A stretch of 32,790 nt of DNA from Candidatus Acinetobacter avistercoris. GTDB taxonomy: Bacteria; Pseudomonadota; Gammaproteobacteria; Pseudomonadales; Moraxellaceae. Positions within the stretch are counted from its first letter, which is position 1; each line of letters opens with the position of its first letter. Shown here piece after piece: positions 15,552 to 23,207 of the stretch. The translations under genes were made by a program, and so were the position numbers. The notes beneath the pieces are model-generated. The model was not told the DNA's origin and did not search any database. It was given only the letters and a program-made list of their open reading frames with translations. Location: positions 1-32,790 of the forward strand of contig JAHLFF010000019.1 of the NCBI GenBank assembly GCA_018883945.1, given 5' to 3'.

Positions 15552-15565
15552 TGCTCATGGTAGCA
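15552..15565. promoter_or_regulatory. Candidate LysR operator in the fpr/regulator intergenic region
   Basis: TGCT (15552-15555) and AGCA (15562-15565) form a short dyad in the 84-base divergent gap. The spacing is close to the T-N11-A LysR box. It sits near the expected -35 area of fpr, whose own -35 is poor. The functional link is inference. Confidence 0.35.
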
Positions 15566-15610
15566 TGACCCAGTAATTTATTAATATTTTTTCACATTAA
15601 GGCTTCATCC

Positions 15611-16489
15611 ATGCGCATGACACTACGCCAATTGGCAGTTTTTGTAGCCGTTGCTCAAGAAGGTACTGTAACGAAGGCGAGCGATGCCGTCCGACTGACT
15701 CAAAGTGCTGCGAGTATGGCTTTGGCAGATCTGGAAGATGGTTTAGGCGCACCGTTATTTGATCGCTTAGGTAAACGTTTACAGTTAAATGATCTCGGTC
15801 GTTTCTTGCTTCCTCAAGCGCTCGAAATTCTGGGTCGTTGTGAGTCTTTTGAACAGGCTGCCAAAGGTGAATTACAAAGTATTGATTTGCGCATTGGAGC
15901 CACGCTCACCATCAGTGATTACTTAATGCCAGACTTAATGGCGAATTTTCTACAAGCTCAACCTCAAGCTCATCTACAACTACAGGTTGGCAATACACGT
16001 CAAATGATCGAAGCGGTAAATCAATTCCAGTTAGATTTGGCGTTAATTGAAGGTTCATGTCATTTACCTCAATTACAATCGATCCATTGGCGTGATGATG
16101 AACTTGCCGTGTGTTGTTCACCTAATCATCCAATCGCACAATTAAATCGACCAGTAACGATTGAAGATTTTATTGATGCCGAATGGGTTTTGCGTGAGGA
16201 AGGTTCAGGTACACGTGAAGTTTTCGATAACGCTATTTTAAAAGACTTACCAAATGCCAATATTCGCCTGACACTGGGTCATAATGAAGCGATTCTAAAA
16301 ATCGTGGCGGGTGGTCTAGGTTTGTCATGTATTTCAAAGCTTGCCATTGAGCCTTTATTAGAAAAACAGCAACTGGTTGAAATTAGCACACCTTTCTGGC
16401 AATTAACTCGTCCCTTATTTATGTTGGTGCATCGTCAAAAATATAAAGGACCTGGCTTAAAAGCCTTTATGAAGTTTTGTGATGAATAA
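15611..16489 (+). CDS. LysR-type transcriptional regulator, FinR-like
   Basis: A 292-residue DNA-binding regulator. The N-terminal winged helix-turn-helix (about 1-62) contains LRQLAVFVAVAQEGTVTKAS and TQSAASMALADLEDGLGAPLF. The C-terminal effector-binding domain (about 90-290) contains LRIGATLTISDYLMP, WVLREEGSGTREVF and KIVAGGLGLSCIS. The REEGSGTR segment is typical of the CysB/YeiE/FinR-like branch. The divergent position beside fpr is the arrangement of FinR in Pseudomonas, which activates fpr under superoxide or iron stress. The target here is inferred from that synteny. The start is the first ATG, with a second in-frame ATG two codons later. A terminator follows the gene. Confidence 0.92.
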   Translation: MRMTLRQLAVFVAVAQEGTVTKASDAVRLTQSAASMALADLEDGLGAPLFDRLGKRLQLNDLGRFLLPQALEILGRCESFEQAAKGELQSIDLRIGATLTISDYLMPDLMANFLQAQPQAHLQLQVGNTRQMIEAVNQFQLDLALIEGSCHLPQLQSIHWRDDELAVCCSPNHPIAQLNRPVTIEDFIDAEWVLREEGSGTREVFDNAILKDLPNANIRLTLGHNEAILKIVAGGLGLSCISKLAIEPLLEKQQLVEISTPFWQLTRPLFMLVHRQKYKGPGLKAFMKFCDE

Positions 16490-16552
16490 TTTGTGGTGAA
16501 TCATTAAATTATTTTTGATAAATAATTTTGTTAACCGTTAAATTCAAAATAT

Positions 16553-16581
16553 AAAAAAGCCCATATTATTTGGGCTTTTTT
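16553..16581. terminator. Terminator after the LysR-type gene
   Basis: AAAAAGCCCA (16554-16563) pairs with TGGGCTTTTT (16571-16580) around a 7-base loop. T and A runs on the two sides suit both directions, so it may also serve the convergent 661-aa gene, whose stop is at 16676. Confidence 0.88.
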
Positions 16582-16675
16582 ATATACTATGACAATGCTT
16601 TATTTGATCCGATCCTAACAAATGATTCACACCTGACAACTGTTGCAAAGCCTGATCTGATAGAAGCTCGTCCGA

Positions 16676-18661
16676 TTAATTTCCATGTGAACGGCGTTGC
16701 TCTTCTATTTTTTGTTCTTGCTCAAGCATATAAATCGTTAATTTAGCCTGTTGCTCAGACTTATATTGTTGAAATCTTTGATATCCCCACATACTTCCAT
16801 TCACCAATACCAATGCCGCGATGACCGACATAACTGTAAAGTTCAATATCTTTGTCCTTTTTTGTCGTTTTTTATTCTTTAAACTTTTATTTTGAACAGT
16901 TGAAAACTGATTTTCACTTGAACTCACATTTTTCTTTTGCGTTAAATGAATGCAATTTTTCTTCTTAATCGCATCAACAATTGCTGGATCTGGAGCTTTA
17001 AGCTGTCCTTGAAAATAATGTTTGTCACTGGTCGAATTTGCTGATGCAGATAGCATTGATTCTTTCCAACGTTCAAATTTTTTAATATTAGGTTGTGTTG
17101 AAAAATATTCCCCATCTTTAGTATGGACTCTGTTCGCAAGCGGCAATACTGGAACTGCTGATTTATGTAAAACCTTGCTCTCCTTAGCGACTGCTAGCTC
17201 CGCATTAGAAAACAACTCAACGTCTTCAAAAGATATTTTTTTTAACTCTTCAGAAGATTGTTCTGGACTATTTTCCCCTTCAAAAATAACCGAGTCCTTA
17301 TTGAGTTTATCAAAATCGAGTTCAAATTCAATGTTGAAAAATTCAGAACTCAACGCTTCATCCTGTTTGTTTTGTTCTATTTTTTCATTTTCAACAGGAA
17401 TTTGGAGATCGGTTTCTGACGAAACTTGACCTGAGTTTAAGATTTTATAATTTAATTCAAATTCCGGAATGACATCATTGTCAGCTTTTTGGTTTTTAAT
17501 TTTTAAGCTTTCATTTTCATGCTGTTCATTGATAAAGCCATCATTATTCGCTTGAGTGATTGTGTTTCCAGAAGAATCTGTATGATTAACTTGCTTATGG
17601 TTATCTACTTGCTGTACTGCTAAACGACCAAAATCAAGTTCAAACTCTTCTGGTTCAGCAGGCTGCGCATTCGCAGCATCGTTTTGTTCGAATGCAGTCT
17701 CTTCAGTCTGATCAACTTCACTATGAATATTTAAATTTTGTAAGTCCGAAAGTTTCTCAAAATTTAATTCAAATTCTACAAGTGGAAAAGGGAGATTTGA
17801 ATCTTTTTCATCATCAAAATTATCTCGCGCCCTTTCATCATGTTGCACAGTAGACTCAATAAGATTCGGCTGCTTGGTATTTAATGCTTCATAATTTAAT
17901 TCAAACTCTTGAACGCTTTCAGTGCTTTCAGTGCTTTCAGTGCTTTCAGTGCTTTCAGCATGCGGATTTTCAGATTTTAGTTGATTATTTTCTTCTGCTA
18001 TTTTTAAATCTGAGCCATGATCTATCTCCTGTGTTGTCTGCTCTAAATCATCCTTATTTGATTGTTCGAGACTTGAACTCAACAGTTTTCTGATCAGTTC
18101 ATTTTCAGCATTTTGTAAAATCAATTTTGATTGAAGACTTTGTGGTGAATGAAACGCCTCAGTTGTTTGATGCTGCTCATTAACTTTAAAAGTTTCATTT
18201 AGATCGATCTTTGGCTTTAAATCAATATTTTGTTTTATTTTGGCTGATTGCTTTTCAACATTTTGAATTGCTGTTTGTTTAACTTGAGGTTTTGCAATAA
18301 CGTTAACCTGTTTCGTAACACCTTCATCAGCTTGGCTAATAACAGATTTTTGAGTAGATTCTTTTCGGTTTTTTTCTTTTAATAAAACATTAGAAGTCTT
18401 CGCTAATTTCGAGCTTTGGCTTTGAACAGAACTCTGCTCAGTTCGAGCATTTTTATTGTCTAAACGGACAATATATTTTGCATATTTATCATTCGCTTCA
18501 TCGACCAGAATACATTTAACCCGCTCCCCAATTTGCGGCTGAATGATCGAGTTTGGTAGATCTTTTAAATTAAAGTGAACTGTTATTTTTTGCTCATCAA
18601 TATATATTGTTCCGACTTTATTTTCAGAATCATACGTATGTAATACTCCCCTGTAAAACAT
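16676..18661 (-). CDS. EFEL-repeat protein with degenerate cold-shock-like domain and C-terminal membrane anchor
   Basis: A 661-residue protein of unrecognised family. Residues 1-68 (MFYRGVLHTYDSENKVGTIY...) resemble a cold-shock OB fold, but the RNP1 motif is lost (NKVGTIYI instead of KGFGFI), so RNA binding is doubtful. Residues 70-600 are acidic, Gln/Asn/Glu-rich and probably disordered. Within them five copies of EFEL[N/D][F/Y]xxL start at 252, 296, 339, 400 and 445, spaced 43-61 residues, which suggests conserved docking motifs. A run of T-E-S triplets (235-249) comes from a 9-bp DNA repeat. A basic stretch (KNKKRQKRTK) precedes one membrane helix (about 606-627). A 34-residue charged coil ends the protein, so the long part should be cytoplasmic. 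A GGGGAAG ribosome site precedes the ATG. It lies downstream of a true cold-shock gene. Confidence 0.85.
   Translation of the reverse strand: MFYRGVLHTYDSENKVGTIYIDEQKITVHFNLKDLPNSIIQPQIGERVKCILVDEANDKYAKYIVRLDNKNARTEQSSVQSQSSKLAKTSNVLLKEKNRKESTQKSVISQADEGVTKQVNVIAKPQVKQTAIQNVEKQSAKIKQNIDLKPKIDLNETFKVNEQHQTTEAFHSPQSLQSKLILQNAENELIRKLLSSSLEQSNKDDLEQTTQEIDHGSDLKIAEENNQLKSENPHAESTESTESTESTESVQEFELNYEALNTKQPNLIESTVQHDERARDNFDDEKDSNLPFPLVEFELNFEKLSDLQNLNIHSEVDQTEETAFEQNDAANAQPAEPEEFELDFGRLAVQQVDNHKQVNHTDSSGNTITQANNDGFINEQHENESLKIKNQKADNDVIPEFELNYKILNSGQVSSETDLQIPVENEKIEQNKQDEALSSEFFNIEFELDFDKLNKDSVIFEGENSPEQSSEELKKISFEDVELFSNAELAVAKESKVLHKSAVPVLPLANRVHTKDGEYFSTQPNIKKFERWKESMLSASANSTSDKHYFQGQLKAPDPAIVDAIKKKNCIHLTQKKNVSSSENQFSTVQNKSLKNKKRQKRTKILNFTVMSVIAALVLVNGSMWGYQRFQQYKSEQQAKLTIYMLEQEQKIEEQRRSHGN
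17915..17959. repeat. 9-bp tandem repeat, five copies, in-frame
   Basis: GCTTTCAGT is repeated at 17915, 17924, 17933 and 17942, with a fifth copy (last base changed) at 17951-17959. It encodes T-E-S triplets on the minus strand in the 661-aa protein. The unit is three codons long, so copy changes alter length without a frameshift. Confidence 0.95.
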
Positions 18662-18734
18662 AAACTTCCCCAGTCCCGCTTGAATTCAATGTATAAGAAT
18701 CAAAATTTTAAAATTTTTAAAGACACGCAATAAT

Positions 18735-18762
18735 ACAAAGGAGGCTCCCCCGCCTCCTTTGT
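18735..18762 (-). terminator. Hairpin downstream of the cold-shock gene
   Basis: ACAAAGGAGGC (18735-18745) pairs perfectly with GCCTCCTTTGT (18752-18762) around a C-rich loop. The T-run is weak on both strands. It separates the cold-shock gene (stop at 18893) from the 661-aa gene (start at 18661). Confidence 0.7.
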
Positions 18763-18892
18763 ATTTTAATCACGTTTTAATCTTTTTGTACAGACACAAA
18801 AGCAATAACGATTCAATCACTTAGTTTAAGACAAAGATAAATTTTGGACTGAAATTGAATCTTCATCCTTCTGTTTATTTTGTCTTAAATCA

Positions 18893-19189
18893 TTATCTTA
18901 GAAATTTTGACAACAAATCTGTCGTAATGGCTTCGTTATGTTGCAAAATTTTTCTTTGCTTGGTTTTTGCAGGGTTTGGATCAAGTTTCTCGATACGCGT
19001 TGCCTTGAGTTTTTCCCCATTTTCTTCAAGCACAAATTTAACCTTATCATTTCTTTTAGGCTCTTCTTCAGCGCCTTCTGGAAAATCAGAAATATGGAAA
19101 AAAACATCTTCTCCAGCCATAGAAATAAAACCAAAACCTTTCTCTGGATTATATTTAACCACTTTACCGAATTGATATTCTAACTTCAT
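18893..19189 (-). CDS. Cold-shock domain protein with C-terminal extension
   Basis: A 98-residue protein from the ATG at 19189. The ORF stays open further upstream, but that part runs through the upp terminator and is not coding. The cold-shock domain (1-70) has both nucleic-acid-binding motifs, RNP1 KGFGFI (17-22) and RNP2 DVFFHIS (28-34), so binding of single-stranded RNA or DNA is expected. The C-terminal extension of about 28 residues (PNPAKTKQRKILQHNEAITTDLLSKFLR) is absent from CspA-like 70-residue proteins and is basic. AGGG lies about 8 bases before the ATG. It lies between upp and the 661-aa gene, with hairpins on both sides, so it is probably its own unit. Confidence 0.9.
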   Translation of the reverse strand: MKLEYQFGKVVKYNPEKGFGFISMAGEDVFFHISDFPEGAEEEPKRNDKVKFVLEENGEKLKATRIEKLDPNPAKTKQRKILQHNEAITTDLLSKFLR

Positions 19190-19230
19190 GATCGTTGCCC
19201 TATTGTTTAAGCATTTGAATAACAGTATAT

Positions 19231-19258
19231 AAAAAAGAGGCCAGAAGCCTCCTTTTTT
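19231..19258 (-). terminator. Terminator of upp
   Basis: GAGGC (19237-19241) pairs with GCCTC (19247-19251) around CAGAA. Outer A- and T-runs pair further after a mismatch, and a T-run follows on the minus strand. It lies 15 bases past the upp stop. Confidence 0.85.
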
Positions 19259-19273
19259 GCTCAAAATCTTAAA

Positions 19274-19909
19274 TTAATCTTTTTGAACTGAACCGAAGAT
19301 TTTATCGCCTGCATCACCCAGACCTGGAATGATATAGCCCTGTTCATTCAAACCTTGGTCAATTGAAGCCGTAAAAATAATTACATCTGGATGTGCTGCT
19401 TCTACACGCTTGATCCCTTCTGGCGCCGCAACCAATACCATCACACGGATGTCTTTACAACCACTTGCTTTAAGCACATCAATCGCTGCAACCAGTGATG
19501 AACCTGTTGCTAACATTGGATCAATAATCATTGCTAAACGATTTTGAACATCAGGGACTAACTTTTTATAATAAGTACGCGCTTCAAGCGTTTCTTCATC
19601 ACGCTCAAGACCTAATACAGATACTTTGGCACTTGGAATGAGATTTAAAAAGCCATCTAACATGCCAATACCTGCACGTAGAATCGGGACAACTGTTATT
19701 TTTTTGCCTGCAATACGATCGACAACCACTTTACCATTCCAACCATTAATCTCGTGATCAACAATCTGTAAATCTTTGGTTGCTTCGTAAGTGAGAAGCA
19801 TCGTTACTTCTTGAGCAAGTTCACGGAAGTTCTTGGTGCTGATATCTGCACGACGCAATAAACCTAATTTATGACGAATGAGCGGATGACGGATTTCTTG
19901 AATGGGCAC
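19274..19909 (-). CDS. upp: Uracil phosphoribosyltransferase
   Basis: Converts uracil and PRPP to UMP in pyrimidine salvage, in the cytoplasm. The GTG at 19909 is chosen as the start because it gives (V/M)[19 protein letters not shown], the normal N-terminus and the usual length of 211 residues, with AGGTG about 8 bases upstream. The longer open frame to 19987 runs through the promoter region. The PRPP-binding segment is [18 protein letters not shown], and the uracil-binding C-terminus is [16 protein letters not shown]. It has its own -10-like TATAAT upstream and terminators on both sides, so it is monocistronic although it follows the nuo operon on the same strand. Confidence 0.97.
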   Translation of the reverse strand: MPIQEIRHPLIRHKLGLLRRADISTKNFRELAQEVTMLLTYEATKDLQIVDHEINGWNGKVVVDRIAGKKITVVPILRAGIGMLDGFLNLIPSAKVSVLGLERDEETLEARTYYKKLVPDVQNRLAMIIDPMLATGSSLVAAIDVLKASGCKDIRVMVLVAAPEGIKRVEAAHPDVIIFTASIDQGLNEQGYIIPGLGDAGDKIFGSVQKD

Positions 19910-19945
19910 GGGAGAACACCTAAAACATAAAAGTAAATTTCCACT

Positions 19946-19951
19946 ATTATA
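19946..19951 (-). promoter_or_regulatory. -10 box upstream of upp
   Basis: TATAAT on the minus strand, 36 bases before the GTG start codon. The -35 region is poor (TTATTT at best). It supports the shorter start of upp. Confidence 0.4.
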
Positions 19952-19975
19952 AATGTTTTTTATATAAGAAATAAG

Positions 19976-20005
19976 AAAAGCCCTCAATCAATGAGGGCTT
20001 TTTTT
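19976..20005. terminator. Terminator of the nuo operon
   Basis: AGCCCTCA (19979-19986) pairs with TGAGGGCT (19992-19999) around a 5-base loop. It is flanked by AAAA on the left (a T-run for the minus strand) and seven or more T on the right. It is located 25 bases past the nuoN stop codon. Confidence 0.88.
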
Positions 20006-20029
20006 GTTAATCACGACAGGATTTTCAGA

Positions 20030-21586
20030 TTATCGAATAATTGCCTGTAAAGGGGCGATCATTTGAGCATTTTGCGCAATCGCGATTACTGGATCTGGAT
20101 AAACACCAATCACCAATACAGCGAGTGCAGCAAGAAGTACCATGATACCACCGACTTTCTGTCCCCAATGCTTATCTGCATCGATACGTGGAACATCTGG
20201 CGGTGTCATATACATCACAATCATGACACGTAGGTAGTAGTACAAACCAATACCCGAACCGATAATAATCATTGCCGCATAGAACCAATGCGCACCTGAA
20301 ACAACCGTCATCACCAGCATAAATTTACCGATGAAACCAGCAGTTAACGGAATACCCGCTAAAGACAACATCATCACCGTCAATGTTGCAGTCAATACTG
20401 GACGACGCCAGAACAAACCACGGTAATCTGCCAGCGTTTCAGCTTCGTCACTATTATTATATGGACTAGACATCAACGCGACTGCACCAAAGGCACCAAT
20501 CGTCGTCAATACATAAGTCAATATATATAGGCTCACTGAGGTTAAACTTAAAAATGACATTGAAACGATGGCCAAGATTAAATAACCAAAATGTGCAATT
20601 GAAGAGTAAGCCAAAATACGTTTGACATTCACTTGCTTAACCGCAAGTAAGTTACCCACCAAAATAGACATCACAGCAATCACGATCAACACGGTATTGA
20701 TCGATTCAATGTTCAATACGCCTGAAGACAGTAAATAACGTACAAATACCCCAAGCATTGCAACTTTCGCAACTGTTGCCAAGAACGTTGCAATCGGTGC
20801 TGGCGCACCAGCATAAACATCTGGTGTCCATTTATGGAATGGAGCAAGTGACAATTTAAACGCGACAGCCGCAATGATTAAGCCTAGACCCAAAATACCA
20901 AATACTGAAACCAGTTGCGCACCATACTGTGGTAAATAGGCTTGTAATGCCGCTTCAACAGCAGGATCGCGTGTATTAATTAGCGTCCAAACTAAACCAT
21001 CGACATGACCAGCAAAAGACAATGAGCCTAATACTGAATACATGTACGCCATACCCATGAGTAAGGTCGCAGAAGCGGTTGCTGAAAGAACTAAGTATTT
21101 CACGCCTGCTTCAAGTGAGTTGCCACGTTGGTACGTGTAAGCAATCAAACCATAAACAGGAATAGACATTAATTCTAAGCTGATAAAGAACGATACAAAG
21201 TGTGAGCTTGACACCATTAACATTGCCCCTGAAACAGAGATCAACATCAATAGATAAAGTTCTTCACGATTGTCTTTATACGTTTCAATATAAGCGTGAG
21301 ACAAGGTACAACATGCTAATGCAGCCAGCAAAATAATGACTTGATAGTACAGTGAGAATGGATCCACCATAAATAAGTTCATTACGTTTGGAGAAACCTG
21401 TGGCCCCATAAACAAACTATATAGAATGTTTAACAAGGCAAGGTTTAGACCAATCACTGATACTGTCGCAATCAAATTATGATTACGTTTAATTGCAGTC
21501 AAGATCATGACAACGATTGCTGTCAACGCAACAATCATGACTGGAGCCAATGGCATTAGCTCAGAAAAAGAAACTGTGAAGTTCAT
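20030..21586 (-). CDS. nuoN: NADH-quinone oxidoreductase subunit N
   Basis: A 518-residue antiporter-like proton-pumping subunit of complex I in the inner membrane, last gene of the nuo operon. About 14 hydrophobic helices. Key residues are visible: E138 in SLELMSIPVY, K244 in FKLSLAPFHKWTPDVYAGAP with H251/K252, and a KRILAYSSIAHFGY helix-break motif. The length is slightly above E. coli NuoN (485), mainly at the N-terminus and loops. It starts 3 bases after the nuoM stop. A terminator follows. Confidence 0.97.
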   Translation of the reverse strand: MNFTVSFSELMPLAPVMIVALTAIVVMILTAIKRNHNLIATVSVIGLNLALLNILYSLFMGPQVSPNVMNLFMVDPFSLYYQVIILLAALACCTLSHAYIETYKDNREELYLLMLISVSGAMLMVSSSHFVSFFISLELMSIPVYGLIAYTYQRGNSLEAGVKYLVLSATASATLLMGMAYMYSVLGSLSFAGHVDGLVWTLINTRDPAVEAALQAYLPQYGAQLVSVFGILGLGLIIAAVAFKLSLAPFHKWTPDVYAGAPAPIATFLATVAKVAMLGVFVRYLLSSGVLNIESINTVLIVIAVMSILVGNLLAVKQVNVKRILAYSSIAHFGYLILAIVSMSFLSLTSVSLYILTYVLTTIGAFGAVALMSSPYNNSDEAETLADYRGLFWRRPVLTATLTVMMLSLAGIPLTAGFIGKFMLVMTVVSGAHWFYAAMIIIGSGIGLYYYLRVMIVMYMTPPDVPRIDADKHWGQKVGGIMVLLAALAVLVIGVYPDPVIAIAQNAQMIAPLQAIIR

Positions 21587-21589
21587 GAC

Positions 21590-23206
21590 TTATTGCATCT
21601 CCACATTTTGTTGTAATACGACTTGTTCTGTCACATCAACAACTTCTTGTACTGGGATATAGCTGTTTGCAATCCACATCATGCTTGAGTTTGAAATATC
21701 AAGGAATGTTTGCGGATATAGACCCAACCATAAAAGACCAACAGCACAAATTAACAAAATACTAAGCTCACGCGCATTCAAGTCTTTTAATGGGCTTGCA
21801 TAGTGTTGTTTTTGCTCTTCGTTTGGTGTTCCAAACAATGCTTTGTGAATGAGGATTAAACCATATAGTCCTGCAAACACTAAGCTGATCGCTGCAATAA
21901 TCGTAAACATTGGGAAACGACCAAATGAACCCATTAAGATCAGGAATTCACCAATAAAGTTACCCAAGCCAGGAATACCGACTAACGCTGCAACGAAGAA
22001 CATCAAGAAGAAAGGTAAATATTGGAATTGACCTCGGATACCACCCATTAAACGTAAATCACGTGTGTGTAAACGCTCATAGACTTGACCACACATAATG
22101 AACAATGCAGCAGATGACAAGCCATGTGCCAACATCATGATCATTAAGCCTTGGAATGTTAAAATATTACCTGCGTAAATCGCGAGTAATACAAAGCCCA
22201 TATGTGAAATAGATGTGTAAGCCAATAGACGCTTCATATCGGTTTGCTGGAAAGCACACCAAGCGCCGTAGAAAATACCAATTAAACCCAGAATAATCGC
22301 GACGTCTGCAAATTGTGCAGAAGCGACTGGGAAAAATGGAATAACAAAACGCAATAGACCGTATGCAGCAGTTTTAATCAAAATACCTGCCAAGTCTACA
22401 GAACCTGCTGTAGGTGCTTGTGCATGCGCATCTGGTAACCAACCGTGTAAAGGGAACACTGGAAGTTTTACTGCGAAACCAATAAACAAACAGATCATAA
22501 ATGCAAAAGCAATCGAGGCTGTTTGAGGGTTTGCATCAAGTGTATTGGCTACACTGAGTAAATGGTTATAACCAAAAGCAATTTGATCCGTCATTGCATA
22601 TCCATAGATCACCAGACCTAAGATACCAACAAGCATGATCAAACCAGCAACTTGCGTATAAATAAAGAATTTAGTCGCTGCATAAACACGCGATTTACCA
22701 TCTGCTCCTTTATGACCCCAAAGTGCGATCAAGAAGTAGATTGGAACCAGCATCATCTCCCAGAAGAAGAAGAAGAGGAACATGTCAATCGCTAGGAATA
22801 CACCGATCACACCACCTAAAGACCATAAAAGGTTTAAGTGGAAGAAACCAACGTTCTTTTGAATTTCACCCCATGAACAACCTACTGCCAGTACACCTAA
22901 CAATGCCGTTAAGCCCACCATAAGCAGTGATAAACCATCCACAGCCAAGTGAATGTTAATCCCCAGAGATTGAATCCAAGGAACATAAAATTCTGCTGAC
23001 CAAGATGGTGCCGCAGCACCTACTTGATAGCTAAATGTTCCACTTTGCCATAAAGCAACAGTCAAGCCTAATGTAATCAGCATGCCGAATAAAGCAATAT
23101 AGCGTGGAAGATGTTCGTCGACTTTATCAACCAACCAACACACAAAACCAGCAATGAACGGTACAAGGATCAGCGCGGGTAAAAACCAGTTGTTTGGATT
23201 TTCCAT
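21590..23206 (-). CDS. nuoM: NADH-quinone oxidoreductase subunit M
   Basis: A 538-residue antiporter-like membrane subunit of complex I. The essential glutamate of the first channel half is E150 (FFWEMMLVPIYF), and the channel lysine is K247 (FAVKLPVFPLHGWLPDAH). KRLLAYTSISHMGF gives the discontinuous-helix signature. The proton channel therefore looks functional. The C-terminal 25 residues (VQEVVDVTEQVVLQQNVEMQ) form a polar extension longer than that of E. coli NuoM (509). It is separated from nuoL by 1 base and from nuoN by 3 bases, consistent with coupled translation. Confidence 0.97.
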   Translation of the reverse strand: MENPNNWFLPALILVPFIAGFVCWLVDKVDEHLPRYIALFGMLITLGLTVALWQSGTFSYQVGAAAPSWSAEFYVPWIQSLGINIHLAVDGLSLLMVGLTALLGVLAVGCSWGEIQKNVGFFHLNLLWSLGGVIGVFLAIDMFLFFFFWEMMLVPIYFLIALWGHKGADGKSRVYAATKFFIYTQVAGLIMLVGILGLVIYGYAMTDQIAFGYNHLLSVANTLDANPQTASIAFAFMICLFIGFAVKLPVFPLHGWLPDAHAQAPTAGSVDLAGILIKTAAYGLLRFVIPFFPVASAQFADVAIILGLIGIFYGAWCAFQQTDMKRLLAYTSISHMGFVLLAIYAGNILTFQGLMIMMLAHGLSSAALFIMCGQVYERLHTRDLRLMGGIRGQFQYLPFFLMFFVAALVGIPGLGNFIGEFLILMGSFGRFPMFTIIAAISLVFAGLYGLILIHKALFGTPNEEQKQHYASPLKDLNARELSILLICAVGLLWLGLYPQTFLDISNSSMMWIANSYIPVQEVVDVTEQVVLQQNVEMQ

Positions 23207-23207
23207 G

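Noticed and set aside
17915..17959. CRISPR array
   Set aside because: The 9-bp units are directly tandem with no spacers and lie in a coding frame.
17884..18093. 69-aa ORF with FQCFQCFQC repeats
   Set aside because: It is the opposite-strand reading of the 9-bp tandem repeat of the 661-aa gene.
19190..19264. N-terminal extension of the cold-shock protein
   Set aside because: The extension runs through the upp terminator hairpin; the ATG at 19189 has a ribosome site and begins the domain.
19910..19987. N-terminal extension of upp
   Set aside because: It covers a TATAAT-like promoter box and is not part of the 211-residue UPRT family; the GTG at 19909 fits.
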